Assembly: GCF_048553715.1 (NCBI RefSeq)
Contig: NZ_JBLZNC010000002.1
Span: 186,001 to 250,000, forward strand
From: Sagittula sp048553715
GTDB taxonomy: Bacteria > Pseudomonadota > Alphaproteobacteria > Rhodobacterales > Rhodobacteraceae
DNA: 64,000 nt
Reading direction: 5' to 3'
Below, one piece after another: positions 50,686 to 59,708 of this stretch. The position numbers and the translations under genes are program-made. Position 1 is the first letter of the stretch. The number at the start of each line of letters is the position of its first letter. The notes under the pieces are model-generated. The model did not search any database, was not told where the DNA came from, and saw only the letters and a program-made list of their open reading frames with translations.

Positions 50686-51690
50686 ATGGCCCCGCGAACA
50701 TCTGCGCCCGCGCCCGAGGCCCGCGCCGAGGATCTGACCGGCTGGTACCACGATATGCTGCTGATCCGCCGGTTCGAGGAAAAGGCAGGCCAGCTTTATG
50801 GCATGGGGCTGATTGGCGGGTTTTGTCATCTCTACATCGGACAAGAGGCCGTTGTGGTCGGGCTGGAATCGGCGGCGCGCGACGGGGATAAGCGCATCAC
50901 CTCCTATCGCAGCCACGGGCATATGCTGACCTGCGGGATGGACCCCAAACGCATCATGGCTGAACTGTTGGGGCGCGCCGATGGCTATTCCGGCGGCAAG
51001 GGCGGGTCTATGCACATGTTTAGCCCTGAAAATGGGTTCTACGGCGGGCATGGCATCGTGGGCGCGCAGGTGCCCATCGGGGCGGGGCTGGCCTTTGCCG
51101 ACAGATACCGCGGCACCGATGCTGTGACATTTGCCTATTTCGGCGATGCGGCCGCCAATCAGGGACAGGTGGCAGAGGCCTTTGTGCTGGCCGCGCGCTG
51201 GCAATTGCCGGTGGTTTTTGTGATCGAGAACAACCAACACGGGATGGAGGCTGTGACCTCGCGCGGCGCCCAGCCGCCTGATCTGCACAGCCGTGGGGCG
51301 GGCTTTGGCATCCCTTCGCAACAGGTGGATGGAATGGATGTTCTGGCGGTCCGCGCCGCCGGGCTCAAGGCCGCGAAACACTGTCGCGCGGGCAAAGGCC
51401 CCTACCTGCTGGAGATCAAGACCTACCGTTATCGCGGGCATTCCATGTCCGATCCCGCCAAATATCGTACGCTGGGCGAGGTGCAGCGCATGCGCACCGA
51501 ACGTGACCCGATTGACCACCTGCGCGATCTGCTGCTGTCCGGAAAACATGCAAGCGAGGACGATCTGAAAGCCATCGACAAGGACATCAAGGCCATCGTC
51601 ACAGAGGCCGCCGATTTTGCTCGCGCCAGCGCCGAGCCAGAGGCCACAGCCCTGTGGACGGACGTGACCGCGCCGGAGGCCGCCATATGA
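50686..51690 (+). CDS. pdhA: pyruvate dehydrogenase E1 component, alpha subunit
   Basis: The 334-residue subunit binds thiamine diphosphate and decarboxylates pyruvate with E1 beta. The ThDP motif reads GDAAANQGQ...ENN, with Ala where most relatives have the second Gly of GDG. The loop YRYRGHSMSDPAKYR and FGIPSQQVDGMDV are typical. GGAGG lies at good spacing before the ATG. The stop overlaps the pdhB ATG (ATGA). It is the first gene of the pdhA-pdhB-orf-pdhC operon. Confidence 0.93.
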   Translation: MAPRTSAPAPEARAEDLTGWYHDMLLIRRFEEKAGQLYGMGLIGGFCHLYIGQEAVVVGLESAARDGDKRITSYRSHGHMLTCGMDPKRIMAELLGRADGYSGGKGGSMHMFSPENGFYGGHGIVGAQVPIGAGLAFADRYRGTDAVTFAYFGDAAANQGQVAEAFVLAARWQLPVVFVIENNQHGMEAVTSRGAQPPDLHSRGAGFGIPSQQVDGMDVLAVRAAGLKAAKHCRAGKGPYLLEIKTYRYRGHSMSDPAKYRTLGEVQRMRTERDPIDHLRDLLLSGKHASEDDLKAIDKDIKAIVTEAADFARASAEPEATALWTDVTAPEAAI

Positions 51691-52994
51691 CCAGCGAAGT
51701 TCTGATGCCCGCCCTGTCCCCCACGATGGAGGAAGGCACGCTGGCGCGCTGGCTGGTCAAGGTGGGTGACACCGTGGCCGCAGGCGACGTCATCGCCGAG
51801 ATCGAAACCGACAAGGCCACGCTGGATTTCGAGGCCGAGACCGCCGGTGTCGTGCAACAATTGCTGGTGGCGCAGGGAACTGCGGATGTGCCGGTGGGAT
51901 CTGCCATTGCGATCCTTGCCGCCAACGCAGACGTGGTTCCGGCGCAGGCCGTGCCTGCCCCGTCGCCTGTCGCTTTGACCGCGGCCCCGACCGACTGGCC
52001 CGCAGGAACAGCCACCCGCGTGCAGACCGTGCGCGAGGCCCTGCGCGACGCCATCGCCGAAGAGATGCGCCGCGACAGCGATGTGTTCATGATGGGCGAG
52101 GAGGTCGGCGACTACCAAGGCGCCTTCAAGATCAGCCAAGGGCTGTTGGAGGAATTCGGCAGAAAACGGGTCGTCGACACGCCTGTGACCGAGCACGGCT
52201 TTGCCGGTGTGGCTGTGGGCGCAGCCTTTGCTGGGTTGCGCCCCGTTGTGGAATTCATGACCTTCAACTTTGCGCTGTCGGCCATGGACCCGATCATCAA
52301 CTCCGCTGCCAAGACGCGCTATATGTCCGGGGGCGCGCTGAACTGCCCCATCGTGTTTCGCGGCCCCCATGGAACCGCACCGCGCGTGGGCGCACAGCAC
52401 AGTCAGGATTTCGCCGCGTGGTTTGCGCATATTCCGGGCCTGAAGGTCTGCGCGCCCTACAGCGCCGCCTGCGCCAAGGGGCTTTTGAAATCTGCGATCC
52501 GCGACCCTGATCCGGTGATCTTTCTGGAGAATGAAACGCTGTACGGGCAAGCCTTCGAGGTGCCGGTCGATCCCGACTTTACGGTGCCATTGGGCAAGGC
52601 GCGCGTGGCCCGCACCGGCACGGATGTGACCATCGTGTCCTTTGGGGGTGGCATGGTGCGTGCGTTGGATGCGGCCGAGACCTTGGCCCATGACGGGCTG
52701 TCGGCGGAAGTGATCGATTTGCGCAGCCTGCGCCCGCTGGATCTGGACACGGTGATCGCCTCAGTGCGCAAGACGAACCGTTGCGTGACCGTCGAGGACG
52801 GCTTTGCCACCGGCAGCATCGGCGCGACCATTGCCTCCGGTCTGATGCAGGCCGCCTTTGACGATCTGGACGCGCCGGTGATCTGTCTGACCGGACAGGA
52901 TATTCCCATGCCCTATGCAGCCAATCTGGAACGCAGCGCGTTGGTCAGCACAGAGGACGTCATCGCCGCCGTCAAACAGGTGGCATACAGGTAA
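51687..52994 (+). CDS. pdhB: pyruvate dehydrogenase E1 beta with N-terminal lipoyl domain
   Basis: The 435-residue protein combines a lipoyl domain (about 1-75), with the lipoyl-accepting Lys43 in EIETDKATLDFEAE, and, after a linker, an E1 beta body (EEVGDYQGAFKISQGL, SAMDPIINSAAKTRY, FLENETLYGQ). A lipoyl domain on E1 beta is known in alphaproteobacteria. Here it has special weight because the E2 of the same operon lacks its own lipoyl Lys. The ATG at 51687 overlaps the pdhA stop; the frame to 51654 is inside pdhA. Confidence 0.95.
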   Translation: MTSEVLMPALSPTMEEGTLARWLVKVGDTVAAGDVIAEIETDKATLDFEAETAGVVQQLLVAQGTADVPVGSAIAILAANADVVPAQAVPAPSPVALTAAPTDWPAGTATRVQTVREALRDAIAEEMRRDSDVFMMGEEVGDYQGAFKISQGLLEEFGRKRVVDTPVTEHGFAGVAVGAAFAGLRPVVEFMTFNFALSAMDPIINSAAKTRYMSGGALNCPIVFRGPHGTAPRVGAQHSQDFAAWFAHIPGLKVCAPYSAACAKGLLKSAIRDPDPVIFLENETLYGQAFEVPVDPDFTVPLGKARVARTGTDVTIVSFGGGMVRALDAAETLAHDGLSAEVIDLRSLRPLDLDTVIASVRKTNRCVTVEDGFATGSIGATIASGLMQAAFDDLDAPVICLTGQDIPMPYAANLERSALVSTEDVIAAVKQVAYR

Positions 52995-53005
52995 AGGACA
53001 CAGAC

Positions 53006-53248
53006 ATGGCACAAGAGATCGAAATTCTGGGGCTTGGCCCGAAAGGGCTGGGCATCGGCTATGGCCCGCATGCGGCGCTGGCCCCCATGTCCTTGCTCGA
53101 ACGCGAAATGGCGGACGTGACAGAGGACGCCGCCAGCGCCTGGGCCAGTGCGCAGCGTCACGAGATCGCGCTTGCCATCGGCAAACTGGTCAAAGGGGAA
53201 CAGCCCCCTGCCCCGTTTGATGCGATGGTTCTGGAAGCGGAGCACTGA
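53006..53248 (+). CDS. unrecognised 80-aa protein inside the pdh operon
   Basis: The product begins MAQEIEILGLGPKGLGIGYGPHAALAPMSLLEREM (abridged reading). It has no signal peptide or membrane segment. A Gly-rich N-terminal stretch and a helical C-terminal half with Ala, Glu and Lys are visible. It lies 11 bp after pdhB and 3 bp before pdhC, so it is translated with the complex. No family is recognised; a structural or assembly role in the PDH complex is only inferred from position. Confidence 0.6.
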   Translation: MAQEIEILGLGPKGLGIGYGPHAALAPMSLLEREMADVTEDAASAWASAQRHEIALAIGKLVKGEQPPAPFDAMVLEAEH

Positions 53249-53251
53249 TCC

Positions 53252-54397
53252 ATGACCTCAAAGATCCGGCTGCCCGATCTGGGCGGGGAGATGACAGAGG
53301 CGCGGATCACCAAATGGCTGGTGCAGGCGGGCGATGCCGTCACCAGCGGTGATCTGATCGCCGAGGTCGAGGCCGGGACCGTGACGCTGGATCTTGAGGC
53401 GGAAACCGACGGGATCGTCGAGCACATCACAGTTGCCGCAGGCGCAGATCCGGTTGCCGTCGGCACCGTTCTGGCGGTGTTGCAGGACGCGACAAAACCG
53501 GAGCGAATTAAGGTCTCTCCCGTCGCGCGCAAACTGGCCGAGGAACGCGGGATTTCACTGTCACAGGTGACGGGCTCCGGCCCCGACGGGCGGATTGTGC
53601 GGGCCGATATCGATGCTGTGGCCGGGTCCAGCCGGACCGTTGAACGGCCTGCGGTGGCCGAGGCGACACCGCCGCGCGCCATACCCGCCGCACCCGATCT
53701 GCGCGCCTTGAGCGCGCGCCCGCACCGCGACCAGCCGCTTGATGCCATGCGGCGGACCATTGCCAGCCGTTTGAGCGATGCAAAACAAACGGTTCCGCAT
53801 GTCTACCTGCGCCGGGATATAACACTGGACCCGTTATTGGCCAGCCGCGCACAGATCGCCGCACGGGGCGTGTCCCTGTCTGTGACCGACTTTCTGGTAA
53901 AGGCCTGCGCGCTTGCCCTGCAGGAGGTGCCCGCCACCAACGCGGTTTGGGCGGGCGATCATATCAAACATCTGCAACATTCGGATATCGCTGTGGCCGT
54001 CGCCGTGAAGGGCGGTATCTACACGCCCGTCATCGAGGAGGCGGAGCGCAAATCCCTGCCCGACATCTCTGCCGAATTGAGCGATCTTGTTGCAAAAGCC
54101 CGGGCGCACCAATTGCCGCCCGAGGCCTATCAGGGCGGGAGCTTCACCGTCTCGAACTTGGGCCCGATGGGCATCGACAGCTTTGATGCGATCATCAACC
54201 CGCCGCACAGCGGCATGCTGGCTGTCGGGGCTGGCAGCAAACGCCCCGTGGTGGCCGAGGACGGGTCACTGCGCACAGCGACCGTTATGACCCTCTCCTT
54301 ATCCGTCGATCACCGTGTGATTGACGGCGCCGAGGGGGCGGCCCTGCTGGCGGCGATCAAACAGCATCTGGAATGCCCCGCCGGGCTGCTGGTCTGA
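53252..54397 (+). CDS. pdhC: dihydrolipoamide acetyltransferase E2 with lipoyl domain lacking the lipoyl Lys
   Basis: The 381-residue E2 has one N-terminal lipoyl-type domain (about 1-78), a peripheral subunit-binding domain (88-120, VSPVARKLAEERGISLSQV) and a catalytic core ending SVDHRVIDGAEG (His354, Asp358). At the lipoylation site the sequence is EVEAGTVTLDLE; position 43 is Thr (codon 53378-53380), where E1 beta of the same operon has Lys43. This E2 domain therefore cannot be lipoylated in the normal way. The core motif remains, so acetyl transfer may use the lipoyl arm on E1 beta. No E3 gene follows. A hairpin terminator ends the operon. Confidence 0.9.
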   Translation: MTSKIRLPDLGGEMTEARITKWLVQAGDAVTSGDLIAEVEAGTVTLDLEAETDGIVEHITVAAGADPVAVGTVLAVLQDATKPERIKVSPVARKLAEERGISLSQVTGSGPDGRIVRADIDAVAGSSRTVERPAVAEATPPRAIPAAPDLRALSARPHRDQPLDAMRRTIASRLSDAKQTVPHVYLRRDITLDPLLASRAQIAARGVSLSVTDFLVKACALALQEVPATNAVWAGDHIKHLQHSDIAVAVAVKGGIYTPVIEEAERKSLPDISAELSDLVAKARAHQLPPEAYQGGSFTVSNLGPMGIDSFDAIINPPHSGMLAVGAGSKRPVVAEDGSLRTATVMTLSLSVDHRVIDGAEGAALLAAIKQHLECPAGLLV

Positions 54398-54407
54398 GGG
54401 TACGAAA

Positions 54408-54428
54408 AACCCCGCCGATGGCGGGGTT
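54408..54428. terminator. bidirectional terminator between pdhC and cysE
   Basis: AACCCCGCC and GGCGGGGTT form a perfect 9-bp stem around a GAT loop, preceded by AAA. It can serve pdhC and the convergent cysE. Confidence 0.75.
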
Positions 54429-54453
54429 CTCTGATCATTCCCTTTGGCCGGTT

Positions 54454-55272
54454 TCACATGCCAAAGGTTTCGCCCTTGAACACTTGGTCCATTTCCATCG
54501 CAGGCTGGTCACAGCCCGCTTCACCAACGATCTTTGCCGGAACACCGGCAACAGTCGTGCAAGGCGGCACATCCTTCAGCACCACAGACCCCGCCGCGAT
54601 GCGCGAACAATGTCCGATCACGATATTGCCCAGCACCTTGGCCCCTGCCCCGATCAGCACGTTGTCGTGGATCTTGGGGTGGCGGTCGCTGTCTTCCTTG
54701 CCGGTCCCGCCAAGGGTCACGGAATGCAGCATCGACACGTTGTCCCCCACAACAGCCGTTTCCCCGATGACGATGGAATGGGCGTGGTCAATCATGATGC
54801 CGCGCCCGATACGCGCTGCCGGATGGATATCCACGCCGAATTCCTCGGACGAGCGCATCTGGAAGAAATAGGCCAGATCACGACGCCCTTCGGTCCACAG
54901 CCAATTGGCGATCCGGTAGGCCTGCACCGCTTGAAACCCTTTGAAGAACAGCAAGGGCTGCAAATACCGATGGCAGGCGGGATCGCGTTCAAACGTGCCG
55001 ACAATGTCAGCGCGAGCGGCATGCACCAGGTCCGGCGCGGCCTCAAAGGCCTGATCGCAGATCTCGCGCACGATCTGTTCCGACATCTCGCCATTCGACA
55101 GTTTCAGCGAGATACGATAGCTTAGCGCGCGGGCCAGACTGGGGTGGTGGAGCACCGAGTAATGCACCATGCCGCCCAGCAGCGGCTCCTCGGCCACCGC
55201 TTCACGAGCCTCGCGTGTGATGCGACCCCAAACCGGATCGACTTCGGCCAGTTTTGCACGTGTCTCAGCCAT
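54454..55272 (-). CDS. cysE: serine O-acetyltransferase
   Basis: The 272-residue enzyme makes O-acetylserine for cysteine synthesis. The N-terminal helical domain (VWGRITREAREAVAEEP) is followed by left-handed beta-helix hexapeptide repeats (SIVIGETAVVGDNVSMLHSVTLGG region), which form the active site. GGAGAC lies 9 bases before the ATG. A perfect 15-bp palindrome about 55-70 bp upstream is a candidate operator. It is unrelated to the convergent pdh operon. Confidence 0.95.
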   Translation of the reverse strand: MAETRAKLAEVDPVWGRITREAREAVAEEPLLGGMVHYSVLHHPSLARALSYRISLKLSNGEMSEQIVREICDQAFEAAPDLVHAARADIVGTFERDPACHRYLQPLLFFKGFQAVQAYRIANWLWTEGRRDLAYFFQMRSSEEFGVDIHPAARIGRGIMIDHAHSIVIGETAVVGDNVSMLHSVTLGGTGKEDSDRHPKIHDNVLIGAGAKVLGNIVIGHCSRIAAGSVVLKDVPPCTTVAGVPAKIVGEAGCDQPAMEMDQVFKGETFGM

Positions 55273-55326
55273 GCGGTCGTCTCCTTGGATGCAGGGCCTG
55301 CTACGGCGTGCCCGTCCGTCGTTGTC

Positions 55327-55341
55327 ATCTGCTTAGCAGAT
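55327..55341. promoter_or_regulatory. 15-bp palindrome upstream of cysE
   Basis: ATCTGCTTAGCAGAT is perfectly symmetric (7 bp each side of one T). It lies 55-69 bp before the cysE start and is a candidate operator of an unidentified regulator. Confidence 0.4.
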
Positions 55342-55377
55342 AGACCGCCCAAGGCGAAACGCAAATCCGTGATAAGG

Positions 55378-55701
55378 TCAACCAGATGTGGTGATGGGCG
55401 CGGCCAAATCGTTGTTTCCCACGCCCCCGTGACTGGAGAGTTCGTGTAATAGCAGCGCCATGCAGTCCAGACATTCAGGGTCGGTCATGGCACGTTCCCG
55501 CGCGGTCGCATGCGGCAAAGCGGCGGCCATCAGCGTGCCATCCCCGAAATCCGGATGCGCGCAGCCCGTGCGACGACGGTGACTGTCAGCCAGCGCGGCC
55601 TGTTCAACCAACCGGCGGGCCAGCGCGGCTCGATCCGGCGGCGGCACGGACAACAACGCCCGCACCGCAGCCGAGATATCTCCGGGCAGGACCGGCCTCA
55701 T
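55378..55701 (-). CDS. small hypothetical protein following GTA g15
   Basis: The 107-residue protein starts MRPVLPGDISAAVRALLSVP, with the ATG overlapping the g15 stop (ATGA). It has a helical, Ala/Leu-rich body with a Cys in TGCAHPDFGDGTLMAAA and a CLDCM motif. It belongs, I believe, to an uncharacterised family (DUF7742 by recollection) that accompanies GTA clusters. Function is unknown. The longer frame back to 55821 is out of register with the g15 neighbour and is not used. Confidence 0.7.
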   Translation of the reverse strand: MRPVLPGDISAAVRALLSVPPPDRAALARRLVEQAALADSHRRRTGCAHPDFGDGTLMAAALPHATARERAMTDPECLDCMALLLHELSSHGGVGNNDLAAPITTSG

Positions 55702-58700
55702 GCGGCGACACGCACCACGGCAAAGGGGCCCGGCCCATAGGTGGCCGAAATCTGTGCGACCGCCAGATCGAATGACCCTGTGACCCCATCCTGCATTTGC
55801 TGGGCAGAGGAATAGCTCCACTGCGACTGGCTGACCTGCACCTCACGCACAACGCTGTCGTTTTGCAGTACGCGCACGAGGTAGGCTTCGCTTTCTTCGC
55901 CCAATGGCACGTCGTAGCCGTCCCATGGATCGCCCGCGATGCGCGTCCGGCGGACCCACGACAGATCCAATCCGCTTGACCCTTGAGTCGCGTTCAGGTG
56001 CGCGGGGCGGTAGGGGCGCAAACCGTTTCCGGCGAAGGCTTCGACCAGATGGGTATAGCTCGGGTCATCGTAGGACCGGCGCGCGGGGCCGATCCGGTAG
56101 TGTCGCACCACCCGCCGCAACGCTGACGGAATGTCGATTTGGCGCGGGGCGCCGTCCATCAAGACAACGTAAGAGCCGACGGGCCATTCATCAGGCATTG
56201 TGCCGTCGGTCCCCGCCTGCCCGCGCAAACGGTGTGACACCAGCCAACGCCCCTCGGACAGCAACTGGGCATCCCGGAACTGGAACAGCTCCCAATTGTC
56301 CGGTGATCCATCACCAATCGCCATCAGGTTCGCGCCCGATAAAAAGGCCGCGTCACTGACCGAGGAGAGCGTTCCGCTGGCCAAACGGATCTGAAGCGGC
56401 GCGCCCTGATCCACAAGGCCCGCACGCGCGGCCCCCAGCGCCGTTTCGGTCACCCCAACCACCGCACGGCCGTTGATCAGGGCATTCAGCCGATAATCCG
56501 CATCTTCGGCCCCGTCATAGACCGCAACCGCCCCCGGCCAAGGAGAGGCTGTCACCGCCAGATGCGGCGCAGAAGGGTCCTCTTCCCCGCTGAGCAAGGG
56601 CAGATCCATGAAGAACGGAACAACTGGCGCCGCCGCAGTGAAGGGGCGCAGCGAAGCACCGTCCTCGTCAATCTGGCTCGGCTCGAAGACATCCGGATGA
56701 ATGCGCACCGCATCCACAATCTGATGCTCTGCCATCTCGATCCGGTCCACGCGCGCCAGCACATCCCCCGAGGGGCTGGGAAGGCGGACAATATCGCCCG
56801 CACCGACATCTGAACGCGAGGGCGGCAATGCAAACCGCATGGTATCACGGGCCAGACGCGCCTCTGCCAGCCAGCGTTCTGCGATCTGCCGCGCCTCGCC
56901 ACGAGTCAGGCTCAGCGCGACCTCGCTGTCGGAAACTGCATGCGTTTTATCATCCGGCAGAATGGCCTCTTCCGCGGCGGTCACGTGATCGGAATCGGCC
57001 AGAACAAACCCCAGCCGCACGCGACCGGTGATTTCCGCCTCACCTTCGCGGGTTTCGACCAGATCCCCGTCCAGCTCGTCACTGACGGCCAGATCCTCGG
57101 TCGACAGATCGATGGCATTGCGCCCGTCGCGCATGCGGAACACCAGCACGCCATCGCGTTCGATGGCATCAAACCCATAGGCCAGCATCAAAGGCTGCAA
57201 AGCATGGCGCGCCGTGCCCAGTCCCGGCGCCACGTAGCCCCGCACAAACCCCGCAAGCCCGCTGGTGTCGATCAATGTCACACCTGCGTTGGCGCAGATT
57301 TCTTCGACCACCGAAGACAGCAACCGGCCAGAGACACGCCCGTTGAGCCAATGCCCAGCGCGATAGTTGGGGCCATCCGACCAAAGCGTATCGTTGCCCG
57401 GGAACCAGGGATAGGGTCGCGCATCCCACGCCCAGACAAAGGCGCGCGACATATCCAGCATCGGTGCGCCGTAAATCTCGGACAGCGGGTTGTTTTCCGC
57501 CTCTGACCAATAGCCCATCATCGCGCGTAAATATTGCCGCTGGATGGTTTCATCGCGTTCCCCGGTAGAAAAATACGGCAATTGCGATTCCGAGGATTTG
57601 GGGTCGAGAAACTTGTTGGGCTGGTTGGTCCCCTTGTCCACCGCCGCACAGCCCAGTTCCGTGAACCAGACCGGTTTGCTTTGCGGCTCCCAATTCGTGG
57701 GAACGGGCTGACGCACCCCAGCACGGCGTTCGTAGTGCCGGTTCAGCCACCAGTTGCGGATGTCCTTGTAACGAAAAACCCAAGGCTCGCCATAAGCCCC
57801 GTCCGAGATCGCATCGCGGCGCTGCGCCGATCTCGCCTCGGGAGAGGGATAGAACCAGTCGTACCCCTCGCCGCCTTCGATATTTGCGCGCAGATAATCA
57901 AGGTTGTGGATGTGTTCCCAATCGGCATCCGCATGATCCTCGCCATCACGCCAATCCGACAGCGGCATATAGTTGTCGATCCCGATGAAATCGATGTTCG
58001 CATCTGCCCAGAGGGGATCGAGATGGAAATAGAGGTCGCCAGAGCCGTCCTGCGGATGGTAGCCGAAGTATTCGGTCCAATCGGCGGCGTAGCCGATCTT
58101 GACCTGCGGGCCGAGGATGGCACGGCACTCAGCCGCCAGACTGCGCAAGGCATCGACCGCGGGAAAGCCATTCGCGCCACGGATCTGCGTCAGGCCGCGC
58201 ATCTCCGAGCCAATGCAAAAGGCGTCGACGCCACCGGCCGCCGCACATAGCGCCGCCTGATGCAGAATGAACCGACGATAGCGCCATTCAGACGGCCCGG
58301 TGTAAGACACGCTCCCGCCCGCGACAGTAAAATCAGACGCTTGCGCTGTGCCGAAAAAGGCCGCCACTTCTGCGTCCGCACCGGCAAGCTGATCGTTTGA
58401 CCCTTGCTGGCCGGGCGCATGATCCAGCGTGATCCGCCCGCGCCACGGCAGAACCGGCTGATCCGCAGCCCCCGTCCAAGGGTCCTGCAAACCGTTCCCC
58501 GCCATCTGGTCCATCAGGATAAACGGGTAGTACATGACTTTCAGCCCCTGATCGGACATCCGCCGGATCGACTGAATGACCGAGGCATCACAGGGCGTAC
58601 CGCCATAGACCGCGCGCCCCGCATCCTTGGGCACCTCGTCAGCAGCCGCACGCGTCAGTCCGCTGACGACCCATGGCATCCTTGCGTCATGTATCGTCTG

Positions 58701-59708
58701 TTCGACCTTTGGTTTTATCTCACACGACCCGCACCGGAGGTCATCGCCAAACCAGCTGACGATAAGTGAGGCCGCGCCGCAAGCCGGTGCTTCCTCGGCC
58801 AAGTGCCGAAGCGAGGTGTTGAAGTCAGGCTCTTCCGACGGCGTGTTGATATTGGCCGGCGCCTGCCCGTTCGGCCCCACCCCAAACAAAGCGTTCTCGC
58901 CCGCCGCATAGGTCCAATAGACCGGCTCCGTCGCCAAGGCGTATTCGCCCGTGCCCGGGATCATGGCAACCGCCCGCAGCATCGACGGCACATCATCGGC
59001 GCTCAAATCCGGGCGCGTGACCTCAAAGCTGAACTGTGGCACCCGGTTGCCGAAACGCGCAAGATCGAGATCCTCGATCACCACATAGGCCGTGCCGCGA
59101 TAGGCGGGCACCAGCCCTGTCCCTTCGACCGCTTCGATCTTGGGATCGGGCAATTGGTGACGCGTTCCGGTGTAGACGCGCATGTTCAGATCACTCGGCG
59201 CGATCTCGACACCATCGGCCCAGATGCGTCCGACGCTTGTGATCTCCCCCTCGCATAGACCAAGCGCCAGACTGACTGTGTAGCTGTAACTGACTTGCGT
59301 GGTGCTGCTGGTCGTTGTCGTGCTCCGCGACGACGAACGTCCCTTGCCACCGCCACCTCCGCTATCAACGCTGGTGCGGGTTATCGTCTCGTGGCGGTGC
59401 TCTTCGAATTCCGTCGACCAGATGACATGCCCACCGATCCGGGTGCGCCCGTAGACGCGGCTTGGCGCTTGACCTTCTCCGGCCCCGCTCAGGCGGAACC
59501 GTTCGATCCGTCCGGTTTCGACCACATCCGATCCTTGGCCCATCACCCGCTGGTTCAGTAAGCGATTGGACAGACCTGCGTCGATGCCACGCCCAACGGC
59601 TGCGCCGACAAAACGGCCCGCCGCCATGGCTGATACACCCAGAACCGATCCCCCGATCGAGCCGCCAATGGCGGCCCCCGCCGCAGAAAGAACTATCGTC
59701 GCCATCAC
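55698..59708 (-). CDS. GTA host specificity/megatron tail protein (g15)
   Basis: The 1336-residue tail-tip protein corresponds to g15 (rcc01698) of the Rhodobacter GTA, which contacts the recipient cell. It begins with a Gly/Ala-rich hydrophobic region and a Ser/Thr-rich stretch. A TIM-barrel-like glycoside hydrolase-type domain follows (about residues 390-720: GLKVMYYPFILMDQMAGNG, IDFIGIDNYMPLSDWRDGED). Then come phage-tail-like domains. It overlaps g14 and the downstream small gene by ATGA. Confidence 0.9.
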   Translation of the reverse strand: MMATIVLSAAGAAIGGSIGGSVLGVSAMAAGRFVGAAVGRGIDAGLSNRLLNQRVMGQGSDVVETGRIERFRLSGAGEGQAPSRVYGRTRIGGHVIWSTEFEEHRHETITRTSVDSGGGGGKGRSSSRSTTTTSSTTQVSYSYTVSLALGLCEGEITSVGRIWADGVEIAPSDLNMRVYTGTRHQLPDPKIEAVEGTGLVPAYRGTAYVVIEDLDLARFGNRVPQFSFEVTRPDLSADDVPSMLRAVAMIPGTGEYALATEPVYWTYAAGENALFGVGPNGQAPANINTPSEEPDFNTSLRHLAEEAPACGAASLIVSWFGDDLRCGSCEIKPKVEQTIHDARMPWVVSGLTRAAADEVPKDAGRAVYGGTPCDASVIQSIRRMSDQGLKVMYYPFILMDQMAGNGLQDPWTGAADQPVLPWRGRITLDHAPGQQGSNDQLAGADAEVAAFFGTAQASDFTVAGGSVSYTGPSEWRYRRFILHQAALCAAAGGVDAFCIGSEMRGLTQIRGANGFPAVDALRSLAAECRAILGPQVKIGYAADWTEYFGYHPQDGSGDLYFHLDPLWADANIDFIGIDNYMPLSDWRDGEDHADADWEHIHNLDYLRANIEGGEGYDWFYPSPEARSAQRRDAISDGAYGEPWVFRYKDIRNWWLNRHYERRAGVRQPVPTNWEPQSKPVWFTELGCAAVDKGTNQPNKFLDPKSSESQLPYFSTGERDETIQRQYLRAMMGYWSEAENNPLSEIYGAPMLDMSRAFVWAWDARPYPWFPGNDTLWSDGPNYRAGHWLNGRVSGRLLSSVVEEICANAGVTLIDTSGLAGFVRGYVAPGLGTARHALQPLMLAYGFDAIERDGVLVFRMRDGRNAIDLSTEDLAVSDELDGDLVETREGEAEITGRVRLGFVLADSDHVTAAEEAILPDDKTHAVSDSEVALSLTRGEARQIAERWLAEARLARDTMRFALPPSRSDVGAGDIVRLPSPSGDVLARVDRIEMAEHQIVDAVRIHPDVFEPSQIDEDGASLRPFTAAAPVVPFFMDLPLLSGEEDPSAPHLAVTASPWPGAVAVYDGAEDADYRLNALINGRAVVGVTETALGAARAGLVDQGAPLQIRLASGTLSSVSDAAFLSGANLMAIGDGSPDNWELFQFRDAQLLSEGRWLVSHRLRGQAGTDGTMPDEWPVGSYVVLMDGAPRQIDIPSALRRVVRHYRIGPARRSYDDPSYTHLVEAFAGNGLRPYRPAHLNATQGSSGLDLSWVRRTRIAGDPWDGYDVPLGEESEAYLVRVLQNDSVVREVQVSQSQWSYSSAQQMQDGVTGSFDLAVAQISATYGPGPFAVVRVAA

